Shown here: positions 16,302-25,378 of the stretch, piece after piece
How positions within the stretch are numbered: the stretch's first letter is position 1
Layout of the letters: every line of letters begins with the position of its first letter
Source: Candidatus Saccharibacteria bacterium RIFCSPHIGHO2_12_FULL_44_22
Lineage (GTDB): Bacteria > Patescibacteriota > Saccharimonadia > Saccharimonadales > Saccharimonadaceae
DNA length: 64,000 bases
Assembly: GCA_001790515.1 (NCBI GenBank)
Contig: MGCS01000012.1
Span: 1 to 64,000 of the forward strand
Direction: 5' to 3'
Position numbers and translations under genes: made by a program
The notes under the pieces: model-generated
Told to the model about the DNA's origin: nothing
The model's input: the letters and a program-made list of their open reading frames with translations, nothing else
Database searches by the model: none

Positions 16302-17849
16302 TCATAAATATGGCGTAATCATGGTTGCTTTCGCTTCGCCAATTGCAGCGACAATTTGTTCAGGTTCCGCCGTCTTGACACCGCGCAGGCTACCGAATGT
16401 TTTGATCAATTTCTTCCGCGTCGCTGGGCCAATACCAGGAATTTCTTCGAGACTACTGGCTGTCTGTTTCTGCCGTTTCAAAACAGTGTGGTAGCTGACA
16501 GCAAATCGATGCGACTCATCGCGAATTCGCTGAAATAGTTTCACGACATCAGAATATGCATTGATTGATGGTGCACCTCGCAAGTTTTTTGAGTGTGATG
16601 AGGCGTTACGCTGTCCAGCATGAAGATTCACGATATAATGATTCGCCGTACTTTCAACAATGACGCCTTCCGGGGGATCCTGCAGCATTGCTTGAATGGT
16701 CGAGACATTGATGTTTGATCGCGCTTTATTGACGATGATCTCCTCTTCACGCTTTGCAATACTAATGATAGGGAAATTGACACCGTTTTTCTCCATGGCA
16801 TCGATAGCGGCGTCTAATTGCCCCTTGCCACCATCTATTAACAGCAAGCTTGGCTCACCCCATGCTTTGAGGTTTTTCGGACTGGTGCGTCGTTGCAATG
16901 TTTCGTTCATATTGTACGTATCGTTATTATGTTCAATTTTTGTTTTGAATTTTCGATACTCAGCACGATCACTGACGCCATTTGTAAACACAACCATACT
17001 GGCAACAACATTCGTACCACCCATATGGCTGATATCATAGCCTTCGATACGAACAGGAATCTTGGGTAATGCTAGCAGGTCACGCAAATCGGATAATGCG
17101 CGATCTTTACTAATATCCAAAAATTCTTTGTCGCCAAACATAATACGTCGCTGCAACTCACCAAGATCGCGAAGTTTATTGCGAAGCGCCGCTGCCGTTT
17201 CAAAATCATGAAGCCCAGCGGCTGTCTTCATGTCGCGCTCAATTTCTTTGGCGAGTGTTTTTCGCCCACCCTCAAAGTATTTGATTAATTTTCGGAGCGT
17301 CGATTTGTACTCTTCACTGGTTGTTCCCGGTTTTGGGCTGAGTCCTATATGCGAATCAAGGTCAGGGCGACCACCAATCTTTGGTGGTTTTGTATAATAC
17401 GGAAAAATCTTTCGAAGATAGCGGAGTGCTTTTTTGACTGCGAGACCGTTGTAATACGGTCCATAGTATGTGGCGCCATCGTCGGCTGGATTGCGCGTAA
17501 AGCAGACACATGGCCATTCACTCTTCATATCAATTCGTATGAACGTCTGTGATTTGTCGTCACGAAGCAAGATATTAAACCGTGGCATGTAGCGTTTGAC
17601 CATTTCTGATTCCAGAAACAATGCATCAATCTCACTTTCTGTTTCTGTCCAGTCGGTGGTATAAATCTCTGCAACTAACGCTCGCGTCTTGACGTCCATA
17701 TCTCGACTACTTTGGAAATATTGACGGACACGGTTTTTCAACACTGCGGCTTTGCCGACATAAATAATCTCACCACTTTCTGATTTGTGAAAATAGACAC
17801 CAGGACTGCGCGGAAGAGTTTTTAGTTTTGCTTCAAGTGCTTTATTCAT
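16302..17849 (-). CDS. uvrC: excinuclease ABC subunit C
   Basis: The dual-incision nuclease of nucleotide excision repair; uvrA lies about 9 kb away in this window. Domains in order: GIY-YIG nuclease (SPGVYFHKSESGEIIYVGKA, residues 12-90), UVR/UvrB-binding helix (LHDFETAAALRNKLRDL, near 205), RNase H-like nuclease (ISHMGGTNVVASMVVF... LLIDGGKGQL), and C-terminal helix-hairpin-helix (LEEIPGIGPATRKKLIKTFGS). At 515 residues it is shorter than the usual 600. The ATG at 17849 is set by TGCTATACT ending eight bases upstream, inside the end of the preceding gene. Confidence 0.95.
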   Translation of the reverse strand: MNKALEAKLKTLPRSPGVYFHKSESGEIIYVGKAAVLKNRVRQYFQSSRDMDVKTRALVAEIYTTDWTETESEIDALFLESEMVKRYMPRFNILLRDDKSQTFIRIDMKSEWPCVCFTRNPADDGATYYGPYYNGLAVKKALRYLRKIFPYYTKPPKIGGRPDLDSHIGLSPKPGTTSEEYKSTLRKLIKYFEGGRKTLAKEIERDMKTAAGLHDFETAAALRNKLRDLGELQRRIMFGDKEFLDISKDRALSDLRDLLALPKIPVRIEGYDISHMGGTNVVASMVVFTNGVSDRAEYRKFKTKIEHNNDTYNMNETLQRRTSPKNLKAWGEPSLLLIDGGKGQLDAAIDAMEKNGVNFPIISIAKREEEIIVNKARSNINVSTIQAMLQDPPEGVIVESTANHYIVNLHAGQRNASSHSKNLRGAPSINAYSDVVKLFQRIRDESHRFAVSYHTVLKRQKQTASSLEEIPGIGPATRKKLIKTFGSLRGVKTAEPEQIVAAIGEAKATMITPYL

Positions 17850-19110
17850 CTGGATCCAGTATAGCAAGGTGCGAGTCTGAGTGTGCAATTGCTAAGTACG
17901 CCAAATCTGAAATCGCTTTCTCGGATTCTCTTCGCTCAAGAAACGGAATAATCCTATTTTGAATCACCTCGTTATATTCGCTCGGGCGTTGATTGGGGTT
18001 TGCATGGCCTGTATTATGCAACTTCGCAATTAATAAGTTTCGGTTTTCAGCATTCGTCGTTGCTGTTACTAATCGCTGCCCCAAAGATACATCAACAACA
18101 GTATCTTGATTCGGATCGAAGGGTCTCATATATATCACCGACAGCAGATCACCACCCTCATCGATTTCGTTGAGCACATTTAAACTATCTATTGCATCAT
18201 CATACTTAATCTGTCCAACTTGCTCTGCGATGAATCTACCACTTGCCACATCTTTTTTCAAAATCTTATCAACATACACTTCTTTGAACGCAGCGATAAA
18301 TTCGTCGACATCTATCATCCATGGTGCGGGTATATCGCCAGTCATATATCGCTCTTTTCGTGCTACCATTTCCACCGGAAACCGTACAGACCGCGCCACA
18401 TCACCACCAACTATCTCTGCGACGGGCAAATACTTCATTAGCTGTAATCCTTTTTCTCGATGTTCAGGTCGAACTGAATCTAAACCAAACGGACTGCAAT
18501 CAAACAGTACGAACTCCGTCTTGATTTCGTATCTCTCTCGTAGATCAAGTGCGACTTTTGGTACAATCTCACCTCCCATACTGCCTGCAAAAAATCCTAC
18601 AGTATAATCAGTCATTTCAGCACCCTCAACGTCAGACGCATCACTCACAAGACTATCCTTGATCTTATCCGCAATAACGGTAATATCTATACCTTGATTG
18701 TCCAACTTGATAGCCTTTACGTCACCTATGTCTGCCAAACTATCAAGCGTTGTCATAGTCTCTTCGGCGCTAATATTACCCAATCCCATAATCCCATAGA
18801 TTTTTGTATTACTATCTGCAGGATCATTAGCCTCGTATACATCAATGACTTCAGGGTGCGTGTTAGCAAGCCGCTCATACTCTGGTAATACATCATATTT
18901 TAGATATGCCCCAAACGGCAGTAATGACATACTGCCATATATGGCCGATTTAGCTAAAAAACGACGTGTTCTGCCTAATTTATCCCAATTTTGGCCAAGC
19001 TTTGTTTCATGCAATCTCTGTTTTCTCCGTGACTCGTCATACTCACTCACTGTTGTCGGATGACGTATCATGTCACCGACTGGTTGAAACTCGGGAGACT
19101 TCATAAACAT
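17842..19110 (-). CDS. membrane-anchored alpha/beta-hydrolase-like protein
   Basis: A 422-residue protein. After a basic N-terminus with TRRFLAKSA (residues 48-56, reminiscent of but not matching a Tat motif) comes one hydrophobic segment to about residue 70. The body looks like an alpha/beta hydrolase: a strand TDYTVGFFAGSMGG forms a nucleophile-elbow-like AGSMGG (instead of GxSxG), followed by FVLFDCSPFGLDS. A late LHNTGHAN near residue 366 could supply the histidine. Substrate and catalytic competence are unknown. The ATG at 19110 follows TATAAT by eight bases. First gene of the uvrC-pepP-secG operon, overlapping uvrC by eight bases. Confidence 0.55.
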   Translation of the reverse strand: MFMKSPEFQPVGDMIRHPTTVSEYDESRRKQRLHETKLGQNWDKLGRTRRFLAKSAIYGSMSLLPFGAYLKYDVLPEYERLANTHPEVIDVYEANDPADSNTKIYGIMGLGNISAEETMTTLDSLADIGDVKAIKLDNQGIDITVIADKIKDSLVSDASDVEGAEMTDYTVGFFAGSMGGEIVPKVALDLRERYEIKTEFVLFDCSPFGLDSVRPEHREKGLQLMKYLPVAEIVGGDVARSVRFPVEMVARKERYMTGDIPAPWMIDVDEFIAAFKEVYVDKILKKDVASGRFIAEQVGQIKYDDAIDSLNVLNEIDEGGDLLSVIYMRPFDPNQDTVVDVSLGQRLVTATTNAENRNLLIAKLHNTGHANPNQRPSEYNEVIQNRIIPFLERRESEKAISDLAYLAIAHSDSHLAILDPDE

Positions 19111-19159
19111 GTACCATCATTATACGCCTGCCATAGCAATTTGCTATACTAAATAGAGC
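19111..19159. promoter_or_regulatory. divergent leaderless promoter pair
   Basis: On the minus strand TATAAT (19119-19124) ends eight bases before the ATG of the hydrolase-like gene. On the plus strand TGCTATACT (19142-19150) ends nine bases before the ATG at 19160. The two -10 boxes are only 20 bases apart, so each polymerase footprint covers the other promoter and firing should be mutually exclusive. Confidence 0.55.
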
Positions 19160-19924
19160 ATGATAAAACACATACGCCTATTTAGAATCTTTATAATTTC
19201 ACTCGTCATATCTGTTATTATCGTTACGATCAAATATTTATTGCACGACCATAACCTCGAACCTATCGAACAAAGCTCACTCCACAACAGTGTGTCGTCG
19301 GGCGTGTTTTTTGTCGTTGGGTTTATCTTGTCTGCAACAATCGCCGACTACAAAGAAAGTGAAAAAATACCCGCCGACTTTGCATCAAACGTCGAAGGAC
19401 TTGTTGAAGATGCCCGTTCAATCCACCAAAGCTATCCAAAATTTGACCTTGACGGATACGAGACACAGTTAAAAACTATCCTGACATCATTTAATAGTGA
19501 TGTCCGTCGTAAATCACATAAATCTCGCGATCATATTCACGCGCTCAATCCCTATTACCTCCAAATGGAAAAAGCAGGCGTCCCTGCAAACTTCATCGTA
19601 AAGCTGAAGCAACAGCAATCGATACTACTTCGTAGTGTCTTCCGCGTTAACTACATTCAACGTATTAGCTTTATTCCATCAGCAACCATTTTGGCTCGTT
19701 CAATCGTTATTCTACTCATCATCATGTTAACTCTTACGAATGTCGATCCATTTTACGGCGGACTGGTTATCGTTGGCCTGATCAGCTTTATCCTTGCGTA
19801 TATGCTGATACTCATCCACGTCATCAGCACGCCATTCCACGCCGAAGGCAAGACCCGTGATGATGTCAGCCTATTCCTACTGGCCGATGTTAAACGTCAC
19901 ATTGGTTCAAAAGAAAGAACCTAA
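19160..19924 (+). CDS. uncharacterised membrane protein with four helices
   Basis: A 254-residue protein. Two hydrophobic segments lie near the N-terminus (residues 9-27 and 47-62), then a charged cytoplasmic stretch of about 115 residues rich in helix formers, then two close hydrophobic segments (about residues 176-195 and 200-222). The 2+2 layout with a soluble middle resembles bestrophin-like/DUF4239 proteins, but I see no diagnostic motif. It starts directly after a leaderless-type promoter. Its stop overlaps the stop of the convergent VIT1-like gene (TAA/TAG sharing bases). Confidence 0.55.
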   Translation: MIKHIRLFRIFIISLVISVIIVTIKYLLHDHNLEPIEQSSLHNSVSSGVFFVVGFILSATIADYKESEKIPADFASNVEGLVEDARSIHQSYPKFDLDGYETQLKTILTSFNSDVRRKSHKSRDHIHALNPYYLQMEKAGVPANFIVKLKQQQSILLRSVFRVNYIQRISFIPSATILARSIVILLIIMLTLTNVDPFYGGLVIVGLISFILAYMLILIHVISTPFHAEGKTRDDVSLFLLADVKRHIGSKERT

Positions 19925-20652
19925 ATACCCGTTGCAACACCAAAAAGATGGCCAATGCCGTAGGTGACAGCAGCAGAGAAGACGATAATTAAAAACTGAC
20001 GAAGCGCCCCATACCAAATCGCTTTACCACTTGATCGTGCAGTATACGCACCAACGAATAGTCCGGCAAATCCTGTCAGCGAGACGGCGACAAATATACT
20101 GAGCGTGCCGTGCAAATTGATCAACCATGGAACAAGTGGAATTAATGCACCGATAGTGAATAATACGAATGATGAAATTGCTGCGTTCCACGGTGATCCA
20201 AGTTCATCTTCGTTTAGCCCGATAACTTGCGCCGAATACATCGACATCAGTTGCTTGTCCTTTGTGGCAACGTCCTTTGCTGCTATAGTAGCAGTTTTTG
20301 TATCGATACCATGTTCCCGAAAGTTATCTGACAGATTTTTAACAAGTAGCTGACGATCCGCTTTCATCGCCTTTTTTAGATCACCCAGGACACCCTCAAA
20401 CAACTCAACTTGTGTTCGCACCGATATCCACTCGCCTGCTGCCATTGATATAGCGCCCGCCAACAACCCGGCAAGTCCTGCGGTCAATACAGCCATATTT
20501 GGGGCGCCTGTTGCAGCAACGCCAACGACGATACATAATGTGCTGACTAATCCGTCATTAACACCCAACACAGCAGCGCGCGCGCCACCTCGCTGCACTT
20601 GTGCTGCTCGCTCGGACAGCGCACTGCTTATATTTGAATTATTTTTTGTCAT
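19921..20652 (-). CDS. VIT1/CCC1-family Fe2+/Mn2+ transporter-like protein
   Basis: A 243-residue membrane protein with the family signatures VLGVNDGLVSTLCIVVGV and GLLAGAISMAAGEWISVRTQ at the first two helices. A cytoplasmic helical domain follows with ELGSPWNAAISSFVLFTIGALIPLVPW and three C-terminal helices (GFAGLFVGAYTARSSGKAIWYGALRQF). Family members move iron or manganese; metal choice is not readable here. It is monocistronic or the last gene after the LiaF-like gene, separated from it by about 120 bases with no clear terminator. Confidence 0.9.
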   Translation of the reverse strand: MTKNNSNISSALSERAAQVQRGGARAAVLGVNDGLVSTLCIVVGVAATGAPNMAVLTAGLAGLLAGAISMAAGEWISVRTQVELFEGVLGDLKKAMKADRQLLVKNLSDNFREHGIDTKTATIAAKDVATKDKQLMSMYSAQVIGLNEDELGSPWNAAISSFVLFTIGALIPLVPWLINLHGTLSIFVAVSLTGFAGLFVGAYTARSSGKAIWYGALRQFLIIVFSAAVTYGIGHLFGVATGI

Positions 20653-20775
20653 ATAGTATTACCAGTATATCATTTCGAAGCGCTCGATAATGGATCATCG
20701 ACGTCATTTAGCTTGACGAGGAGTTTTTGAGTAGTCGAGCAGGCACTAATCGTTATCTGTTTATACACACCGTCA

Positions 20776-21441
20776 CTAGTTTTTGATCTCAACACCACCG
20801 AGGACGACATCGCCTGTGATATAGAGAACAGGTGCGCCCTTTTCTTTATCTGGCTCTGCTTTGTTTTCAACGCCACCCAAGATAGCTGATGTTTGATTTT
20901 TTACCAGAACATCTCGTGGGACGACAATTTCGATGCCGCCCATAAGTGCAAATACATCAATCACTGCTTCTTTTTTGATCACTGCTTTATGTAAATCTAG
21001 TTTGACACCACCCATCACCGCCGTTATTTTACTACCCTTAAAATCTTCAGAACTATTACGCTGATCATTGCCACCTAGTATCGCCGTTATGTCGTTACGA
21101 TCCGATTTAGTGACACGCTTTTTATAAGCAGACTGATTCAATAAAATCGAAATACCGACAACAATGATGGCAACCGGCCAAAACACTTGCCATGGATTGA
21201 CATCGATACTATCGAGTACTTGAAGTTGCAACACAGCACCGAAGCCAACCACGAGCAGCGCCCATAAATAATTTTTTGTATCGTTAATGAAAATGATGAT
21301 CCCTGCAAGTATGATACCTAACGGCCACCAGTTACTCAAGAAATCTGTCGTGTCGACAATGTTAAGGTTATTTGCGAGAAACAGCCCGCCAACGAGAATA
21401 ATAGCGAACCCTGTAATGAATCGTGATGTATATGCTTTCAT
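20776..21441 (-). CDS. LiaF-like envelope stress membrane protein
   Basis: A 221-residue protein with four short N-terminal helices in two hairpins (residues 8-26, 35-52, 57-75, 85-102; DUF5668-type). The C-terminal beta-rich domain has repeated SKITAVMGGVKLDL, VIDVFALMGGIEIVVP and TSAILGGVENK, which is the LiaF/YvqF C-terminal repeat pattern. LiaF inhibits the LiaRS cell-envelope stress system in Firmicutes, but no LiaRS pair is near. It lies 12 bases after the CBU_0592-like gene. TATTAT lies six bases before the ATG. Confidence 0.8.
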   Translation of the reverse strand: MKAYTSRFITGFAIILVGGLFLANNLNIVDTTDFLSNWWPLGIILAGIIIFINDTKNYLWALLVVGFGAVLQLQVLDSIDVNPWQVFWPVAIIVVGISILLNQSAYKKRVTKSDRNDITAILGGNDQRNSSEDFKGSKITAVMGGVKLDLHKAVIKKEAVIDVFALMGGIEIVVPRDVLVKNQTSAILGGVENKAEPDKEKGAPVLYITGDVVLGGVEIKN

Positions 21442-21453
21442 GCACTTATAATA

Positions 21454-21696
21454 CTACATAATACTTCGGATCAGCCCAATACCCGCAATCGCAACCCAAA
21501 CAACATTCAGTACCAATGTCTGCCAAACTCGTTTGTAGAGTGACACGACAATCACGCCAATTGCACCAGTCAGATTGAGTAGCTGATATACATGATGTTG
21601 ACTATCAATCACACCAAAACTGACAGCTGCGTATGCTGCAAGTATCGCGGCAATCCCGTACCAACCACAAATCTCTGCAACTACACTACGCTTCAT
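21454..21696 (-). CDS. CBU_0592-like small membrane protein
   Basis: An 80-residue protein with three hydrophobic stretches and the pattern GWYGIAAILAAYAAVSFG ... VYQLLNLTGAIGVIVVSLYKRVWQTLVLNVVW, typical of the CBU_0592-like domain, whose function is unknown. The ATG at 21696 overlaps the end of the PH-like gene by 11 bases, which fits translational coupling. A longer frame reaching to 21993 is only out-of-frame overlap with that gene. Confidence 0.75.
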   Translation of the reverse strand: MKRSVVAEICGWYGIAAILAAYAAVSFGVIDSQHHVYQLLNLTGAIGVIVVSLYKRVWQTLVLNVVWVAIAGIGLIRSIM

Positions 21697-22120
21697 AGCG
21701 CTTCGCCTCGATTGCAGCCGCCACATCCTGAGGATTCTTGATTTGCATAATAATTTGATCAAACGACGATGGATTTCCTTTTCGTAGTAGTAAATGCAAA
21801 CAGTCATCATCTGGATTATCATAGCCGGCCAATACATGAAGCCCTTTTGTGCGGAACCGCCCAGCCCTGGCACCTGTTGCTGGATTTGAATAACCGATCC
21901 GTGGCGCAAGCGGCGAGATACCTTCGGCTGGACCAACAATGACCGATTCAATATCGGTATACATAACATCGACCGAACCGTATAGTGCGGCAATACGACT
22001 TAGCCGTTTAAACTCGACCGTTACATGATTACTGTTTACACGAACAAACCGCGACGGCCGATATCGCTGAAACGGTAATTGCGATTTTATTTCTTGGAAC
22101 TGCTGTTCGATTTTACCCAT
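21686..22120 (-). CDS. PH-like domain protein
   Basis: A 144-residue beta-rich protein. Strands such as VTVEFKRLSRIAALYGSVDVMYTDIESVIVG followed by GARAGRFRTKGLHVLAGY and a C-terminal helix (PQDVAAAIEAKRY) resemble bacterial PH-like domains that act at the membrane face. No catalytic residues are visible. It starts five bases after trhO stops and overlaps the next small membrane gene, so the three are one operon. Confidence 0.6.
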   Translation of the reverse strand: MGKIEQQFQEIKSQLPFQRYRPSRFVRVNSNHVTVEFKRLSRIAALYGSVDVMYTDIESVIVGPAEGISPLAPRIGYSNPATGARAGRFRTKGLHVLAGYDNPDDDCLHLLLRKGNPSSFDQIIMQIKNPQDVAAAIEAKRYEA

Positions 22121-22125
22121 GCGCG

Positions 22126-23025
22126 CTATGCCGTCGCGCCAATTTTTGCTTTATTACGACACGTTTCGGTGTGGTACAGCAGGTCTGGATTTTGTTTACA
22201 GTGCAGACAGATAAGCACCAGATCATTACAATTTTCCCAAGCACAGTTTTCGTAGTTATTCGTTGCACCTTCACAGTGACTACAAACACCAATTACTTTG
22301 GGATTATCACTAAAATCAACCGTCATACGATCGTCGAATACGCGTAAGCTGCCTTCCCATAGCCCATCATCACCATATGCTTCACCGTATTTTACAATAC
22401 CTCCATCGATTTGATAGACTTCTTGAAACCCACGATTTTTCATCAATGAACTAAGAATTTCGCAGCGAATGCCGCCCGTGCAATAGGTAACGATAGGTTT
22501 GTCTTTCAGATCATCGTATTTACCACTATCAAGTTCGCGAATAAAGTCACGACTGGTGTGCGTATTTGGGACGACCGCATTTTTAAACTTACCAATCGCC
22601 GCTTCATGTGCATTACGGCCATCAAAGAACACAACATCGTCACGCTCTTGAACCAGTTTATGCACCTGGTTTGGTTTCAGATGCTTGCCGCCGCCAACGA
22701 CACCATTTTCATCAACTCGCAGTTCATCTGCTGCATCAAACGCAACAATCTCACTTTTGATCTTGACGCTCATGCGTGGAAATTCATCACGTGTTCCGTC
22801 TGACCATTTAAATACCGTACCTTTAAACCCAGGGAATTCTTTTGTCGCTTTTATGTATTTTTTTAGATCTTCCATGTCACCACCAACGGTTCCATTAAAA
22901 CCGTGAGGTGAAATCAAAATACGCCCCTTCAAATTCAGACTATCCGTCAATGTCTTTTGCCATAGCTTCATTGTCTCCGGGTCTTTGATGGGAGTAAATT
23001 TATAGTATAGTAAAATCTTTTGCAT
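22126..23025 (-). CDS. trhO: tRNA uridine(34) hydroxylase (rhodanese family)
   Basis: TrhO (YceA) makes 5-hydroxyuridine at tRNA position 34, oxygen-dependently. The 299-residue product has the N-terminal acylphosphatase-like domain ([18 protein letters not shown]), the rhodanese domain with active-site loop CTGGIRCE near residue 180, and a C-terminal cysteine-rich tail ([19 protein letters not shown] ... CLHC ... C) likely binding zinc. Length is normal. TATAAT ends eight bases before the ATG, so the mRNA is probably leaderless. It leads an operon with a PH-like, a CBU_0592-like and a LiaF-like gene. Confidence 0.93.
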   Translation of the reverse strand: MQKILLYYKFTPIKDPETMKLWQKTLTDSLNLKGRILISPHGFNGTVGGDMEDLKKYIKATKEFPGFKGTVFKWSDGTRDEFPRMSVKIKSEIVAFDAADELRVDENGVVGGGKHLKPNQVHKLVQERDDVVFFDGRNAHEAAIGKFKNAVVPNTHTSRDFIRELDSGKYDDLKDKPIVTYCTGGIRCEILSSLMKNRGFQEVYQIDGGIVKYGEAYGDDGLWEGSLRVFDDRMTVDFSDNPKVIGVCSHCEGATNNYENCAWENCNDLVLICLHCKQNPDLLYHTETCRNKAKIGATA

Positions 23026-23153
23026 CAGTAGTTATTATACTATATAATTTAAAATACTATGATCCGACTCTTGGATCCTCTACTCGCAAACGTTTGGACG
23101 ACCAAACCAATAGCGTGAATTACTACAAACTTTGATCGAAAGGCTCTTCTACT

Positions 23154-24902
23154 TTGCACACAAATAAACAAACACTAAAACTTTACTGGCAGCAAGTTCG
23201 TCATCATAAAGTCAGCTTTTTCCTGATGCTCATTCTCATACCATCAGGTGCGCTGCTTATCGATACTATCCTGCCATATTTCCTTAGCCAGGCGATCGGA
23301 GGACTCGCTAATAACAATACTGCAGAGATTAACCGCAATCTTCTCATCGGAGGTGTGGTGGGTATATTCGGTGCTGTAATGAACTTTATTGGCTTTCAAG
23401 CAATGGTTCGCCATGAAGGTAATGTCATAGCGCGACTGAGAGAAAGTACTTTTGAGCGGCTTATATCTAAAGACCTTGGCTTTTTCTCTAACCAAAAAAT
23501 TGGTGCAATGACAAGTCGTTATATAGATTTTATTCGTGCTGAAGTTACAATTCAAGATCTTTTCATAATCCGCACACTCGGCTTTATTCTGTCCGTTGGT
23601 GGTGGCATTGTTCTTCTTGCGTCACAATCGCTCATTGTTGCGGGTATTATCCTAGCCTTGATCATTATATTAATTTTAGAAATCCGCTGGAGTACAAAGA
23701 AGCGCGCGCCTTGGCGACACGAGCGCAAAGCATTGATCAGCGAAATTCACGGAACAACTGCTGATGCACTAACAAATAACCTTATTGTTAAAACATTCGC
23801 AAGTGAAGATCGAGAAATTAAGGCACTTAATAAGCTAACGGATCGATTTCGTGATATTTACAAAAAAGATATTGGTTTTGTCGCGACCGAAGGCTCCACG
23901 CGCGTCGCACTAATGGTTGTCGTCCAGATTATCGCAATAGTCATAGCAGCATCAATGGCTGCTCAGGGCAACCTAACGATTGCAACGGCCATCTTCATGC
24001 TCGCCTATCTACAACGAATAGGTTCACAACTTTTCGTGCTCGGCGATATTATAAACGGCTATGATCAAGCTTTTCTTGACGCATCTCCGATGGCAGAAAT
24101 GTTAGAGATTGAAAATAAAATCACTGACTCACCGGATGCGGTTGGGCTTCCAAAAGCCTCTTCGACATTAAGCTTTAAAAATGCATCGTACAAATACGAA
24201 GACAGTGATCAAGATGTTCTAACAAACCTACAACTTACTATTCCAGCTGGACAAAAAGTTGGACTTGTCGGTCATAGTGGTGCCGGAAAAACAACTATTA
24301 CCCACTTACTCCTTCGCTTCGCAGATGTCACAAAGGGCGCAATCACTATAAACGATACGGATATTCGTGACGTCACTCAACACAGTTTACGCTCAGCCAT
24401 TGCTTACGTGCCACAAGAGCCGATGTTATTTCACCGCAGTTTGCGAGAAAACATAGCATATGGCAATCCTGATGCAACCGATAAAGATATCCGTCGAGCA
24501 GCAAAGCAAGCGAACGCCCTTGGGTTCATCGAGACCTTGCCACAAGGACTGGATACAGAGGTCGGTGAACGCGGCGTCAAATTATCTGGCGGCCAACGCC
24601 AACGTATTGCAATCGCTCGCGCTATCCTCAAAGACGCACCAATACTGATCCTTGATGAAGCAACAAGTGCGCTTGATAGTGAGAGTGAAAAACTGATTCA
24701 AGACGCGCTCGAAAAGTTGATGAAAGGCCGAACATCAATCGTTGTTGCGCACCGTTTGTCGACTATCGCGAAATTGGATCGTATTATCGTCCTCGAAAAT
24801 GGATCTATCATCGAAGATGGAACCCATAATGAATTACTGAAACAACAAGGACGATATGCAAAACTTTGGTCTCATCAGAGTGGTGGATTTATTGAGGAGT
24901 AA
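23154..24902 (+). CDS. ABC exporter, fused membrane and ATPase domains
   Basis: A 582-residue half-transporter of the multidrug/lipid exporter type. About six membrane helices span residues 20-310, then the nucleotide-binding domain has Walker A GLVGHSGAGKTT, Q-loop YVPQEP, signature LSGGQRQRIAIARAIL, Walker B ILILDEATSALD and the H-loop VAHRLST. It would act as a homodimer; substrate unknown. No ATG suits the conserved N-terminus. The likely start is TTG at 23154 with GAAAGG ten bases upstream. Upstream (23044-23100) are two small inverted repeats, GATCC/GGATC and GTTTGG-ACGA-CCAAAC, possible operators. The 3' end overlaps the convergent GreA/B-type gene by 14 bases. Confidence 0.92.
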   Translation: MHTNKQTLKLYWQQVRHHKVSFFLMLILIPSGALLIDTILPYFLSQAIGGLANNNTAEINRNLLIGGVVGIFGAVMNFIGFQAMVRHEGNVIARLRESTFERLISKDLGFFSNQKIGAMTSRYIDFIRAEVTIQDLFIIRTLGFILSVGGGIVLLASQSLIVAGIILALIIILILEIRWSTKKRAPWRHERKALISEIHGTTADALTNNLIVKTFASEDREIKALNKLTDRFRDIYKKDIGFVATEGSTRVALMVVVQIIAIVIAASMAAQGNLTIATAIFMLAYLQRIGSQLFVLGDIINGYDQAFLDASPMAEMLEIENKITDSPDAVGLPKASSTLSFKNASYKYEDSDQDVLTNLQLTIPAGQKVGLVGHSGAGKTTITHLLLRFADVTKGAITINDTDIRDVTQHSLRSAIAYVPQEPMLFHRSLRENIAYGNPDATDKDIRRAAKQANALGFIETLPQGLDTEVGERGVKLSGGQRQRIAIARAILKDAPILILDEATSALDSESEKLIQDALEKLMKGRTSIVVAHRLSTIAKLDRIIVLENGSIIEDGTHNELLKQQGRYAKLWSHQSGGFIEE

Positions 24903-25254
24903 TGACTTCAATGATCTCTGCAGAGGTCACACCATGAGGAGTTTTCCATTCCAGTACAACTCCAACAGTCATACCTGCCATTCGCTGGCCTAATGGGCTC
25001 GTCGGACTGACAGACATAATATCTTCGTCTGCGTCATCTGTAATACCCTTGCCTAATAATTTATACTTCACGATTTCATCTCCGTGATCAAGTGTTGCGA
25101 TACTACCGGGGATAATAGTCACACGTGGTTCTGCGTCGACAGATGGAACATCAAATCCTTGTGATTCAAGTGCCGTGCTGCCTAGCGCGCGAGTTTCGCC
25201 ATCAGATAACACGTGATTTGATTCTACTTCGTGACGAGATATTAGTTCGCTCAT
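24889..25254 (-). CDS. GreA/GreB C-terminal domain protein
   Basis: A 121-residue protein whose second half matches the FKBP-like GreA/GreB C-terminal domain (PGSIATLDHGDEIVKYKLLGKGITDDADEDIMSVSPTSPLGQRMAGMTVG...). The long N-terminal coiled coil that reaches the RNA polymerase channel is missing; only about 45 uncharacterised residues precede the domain. It therefore resembles Rnk-like or decoy Gre proteins that bind polymerase without cleavage stimulation. The ATG at 25254 is chosen for its strong GGAGGAGGT site. Confidence 0.78.
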   Translation of the reverse strand: MSELISRHEVESNHVLSDGETRALGSTALESQGFDVPSVDAEPRVTIIPGSIATLDHGDEIVKYKLLGKGITDDADEDIMSVSPTSPLGQRMAGMTVGVVLEWKTPHGVTSAEIIEVITPQ

Positions 25255-25322
25255 TACACCTCCTCCGTTACACACGTTAGTACACTCTATTATAGTACGT
25301 TCAGATAAAATTCACTACGGCC

Positions 25323-25359
25323 TAAAAAATAACTCGCGAACATATTGTCCGCGAGTTAT
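25323..25359 (-). terminator. terminator after the bL25 gene
   Basis: On the minus strand ATAACTCGCG (25350-25359) pairs with CGCGAGTTAT (25329-25338) across an 11-base loop, followed by TTTTTT. A classic intrinsic terminator 19 bases past the stop codon. Confidence 0.88.
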
Positions 25360-25378
25360 AAGCAGTTGTCGTTACTAG

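Noticed and set aside
20670-20876. 68-codon minus-strand frame at the end of the LiaF-like gene
   Set aside because: Out-of-frame overlap with a conserved domain and no start signal.
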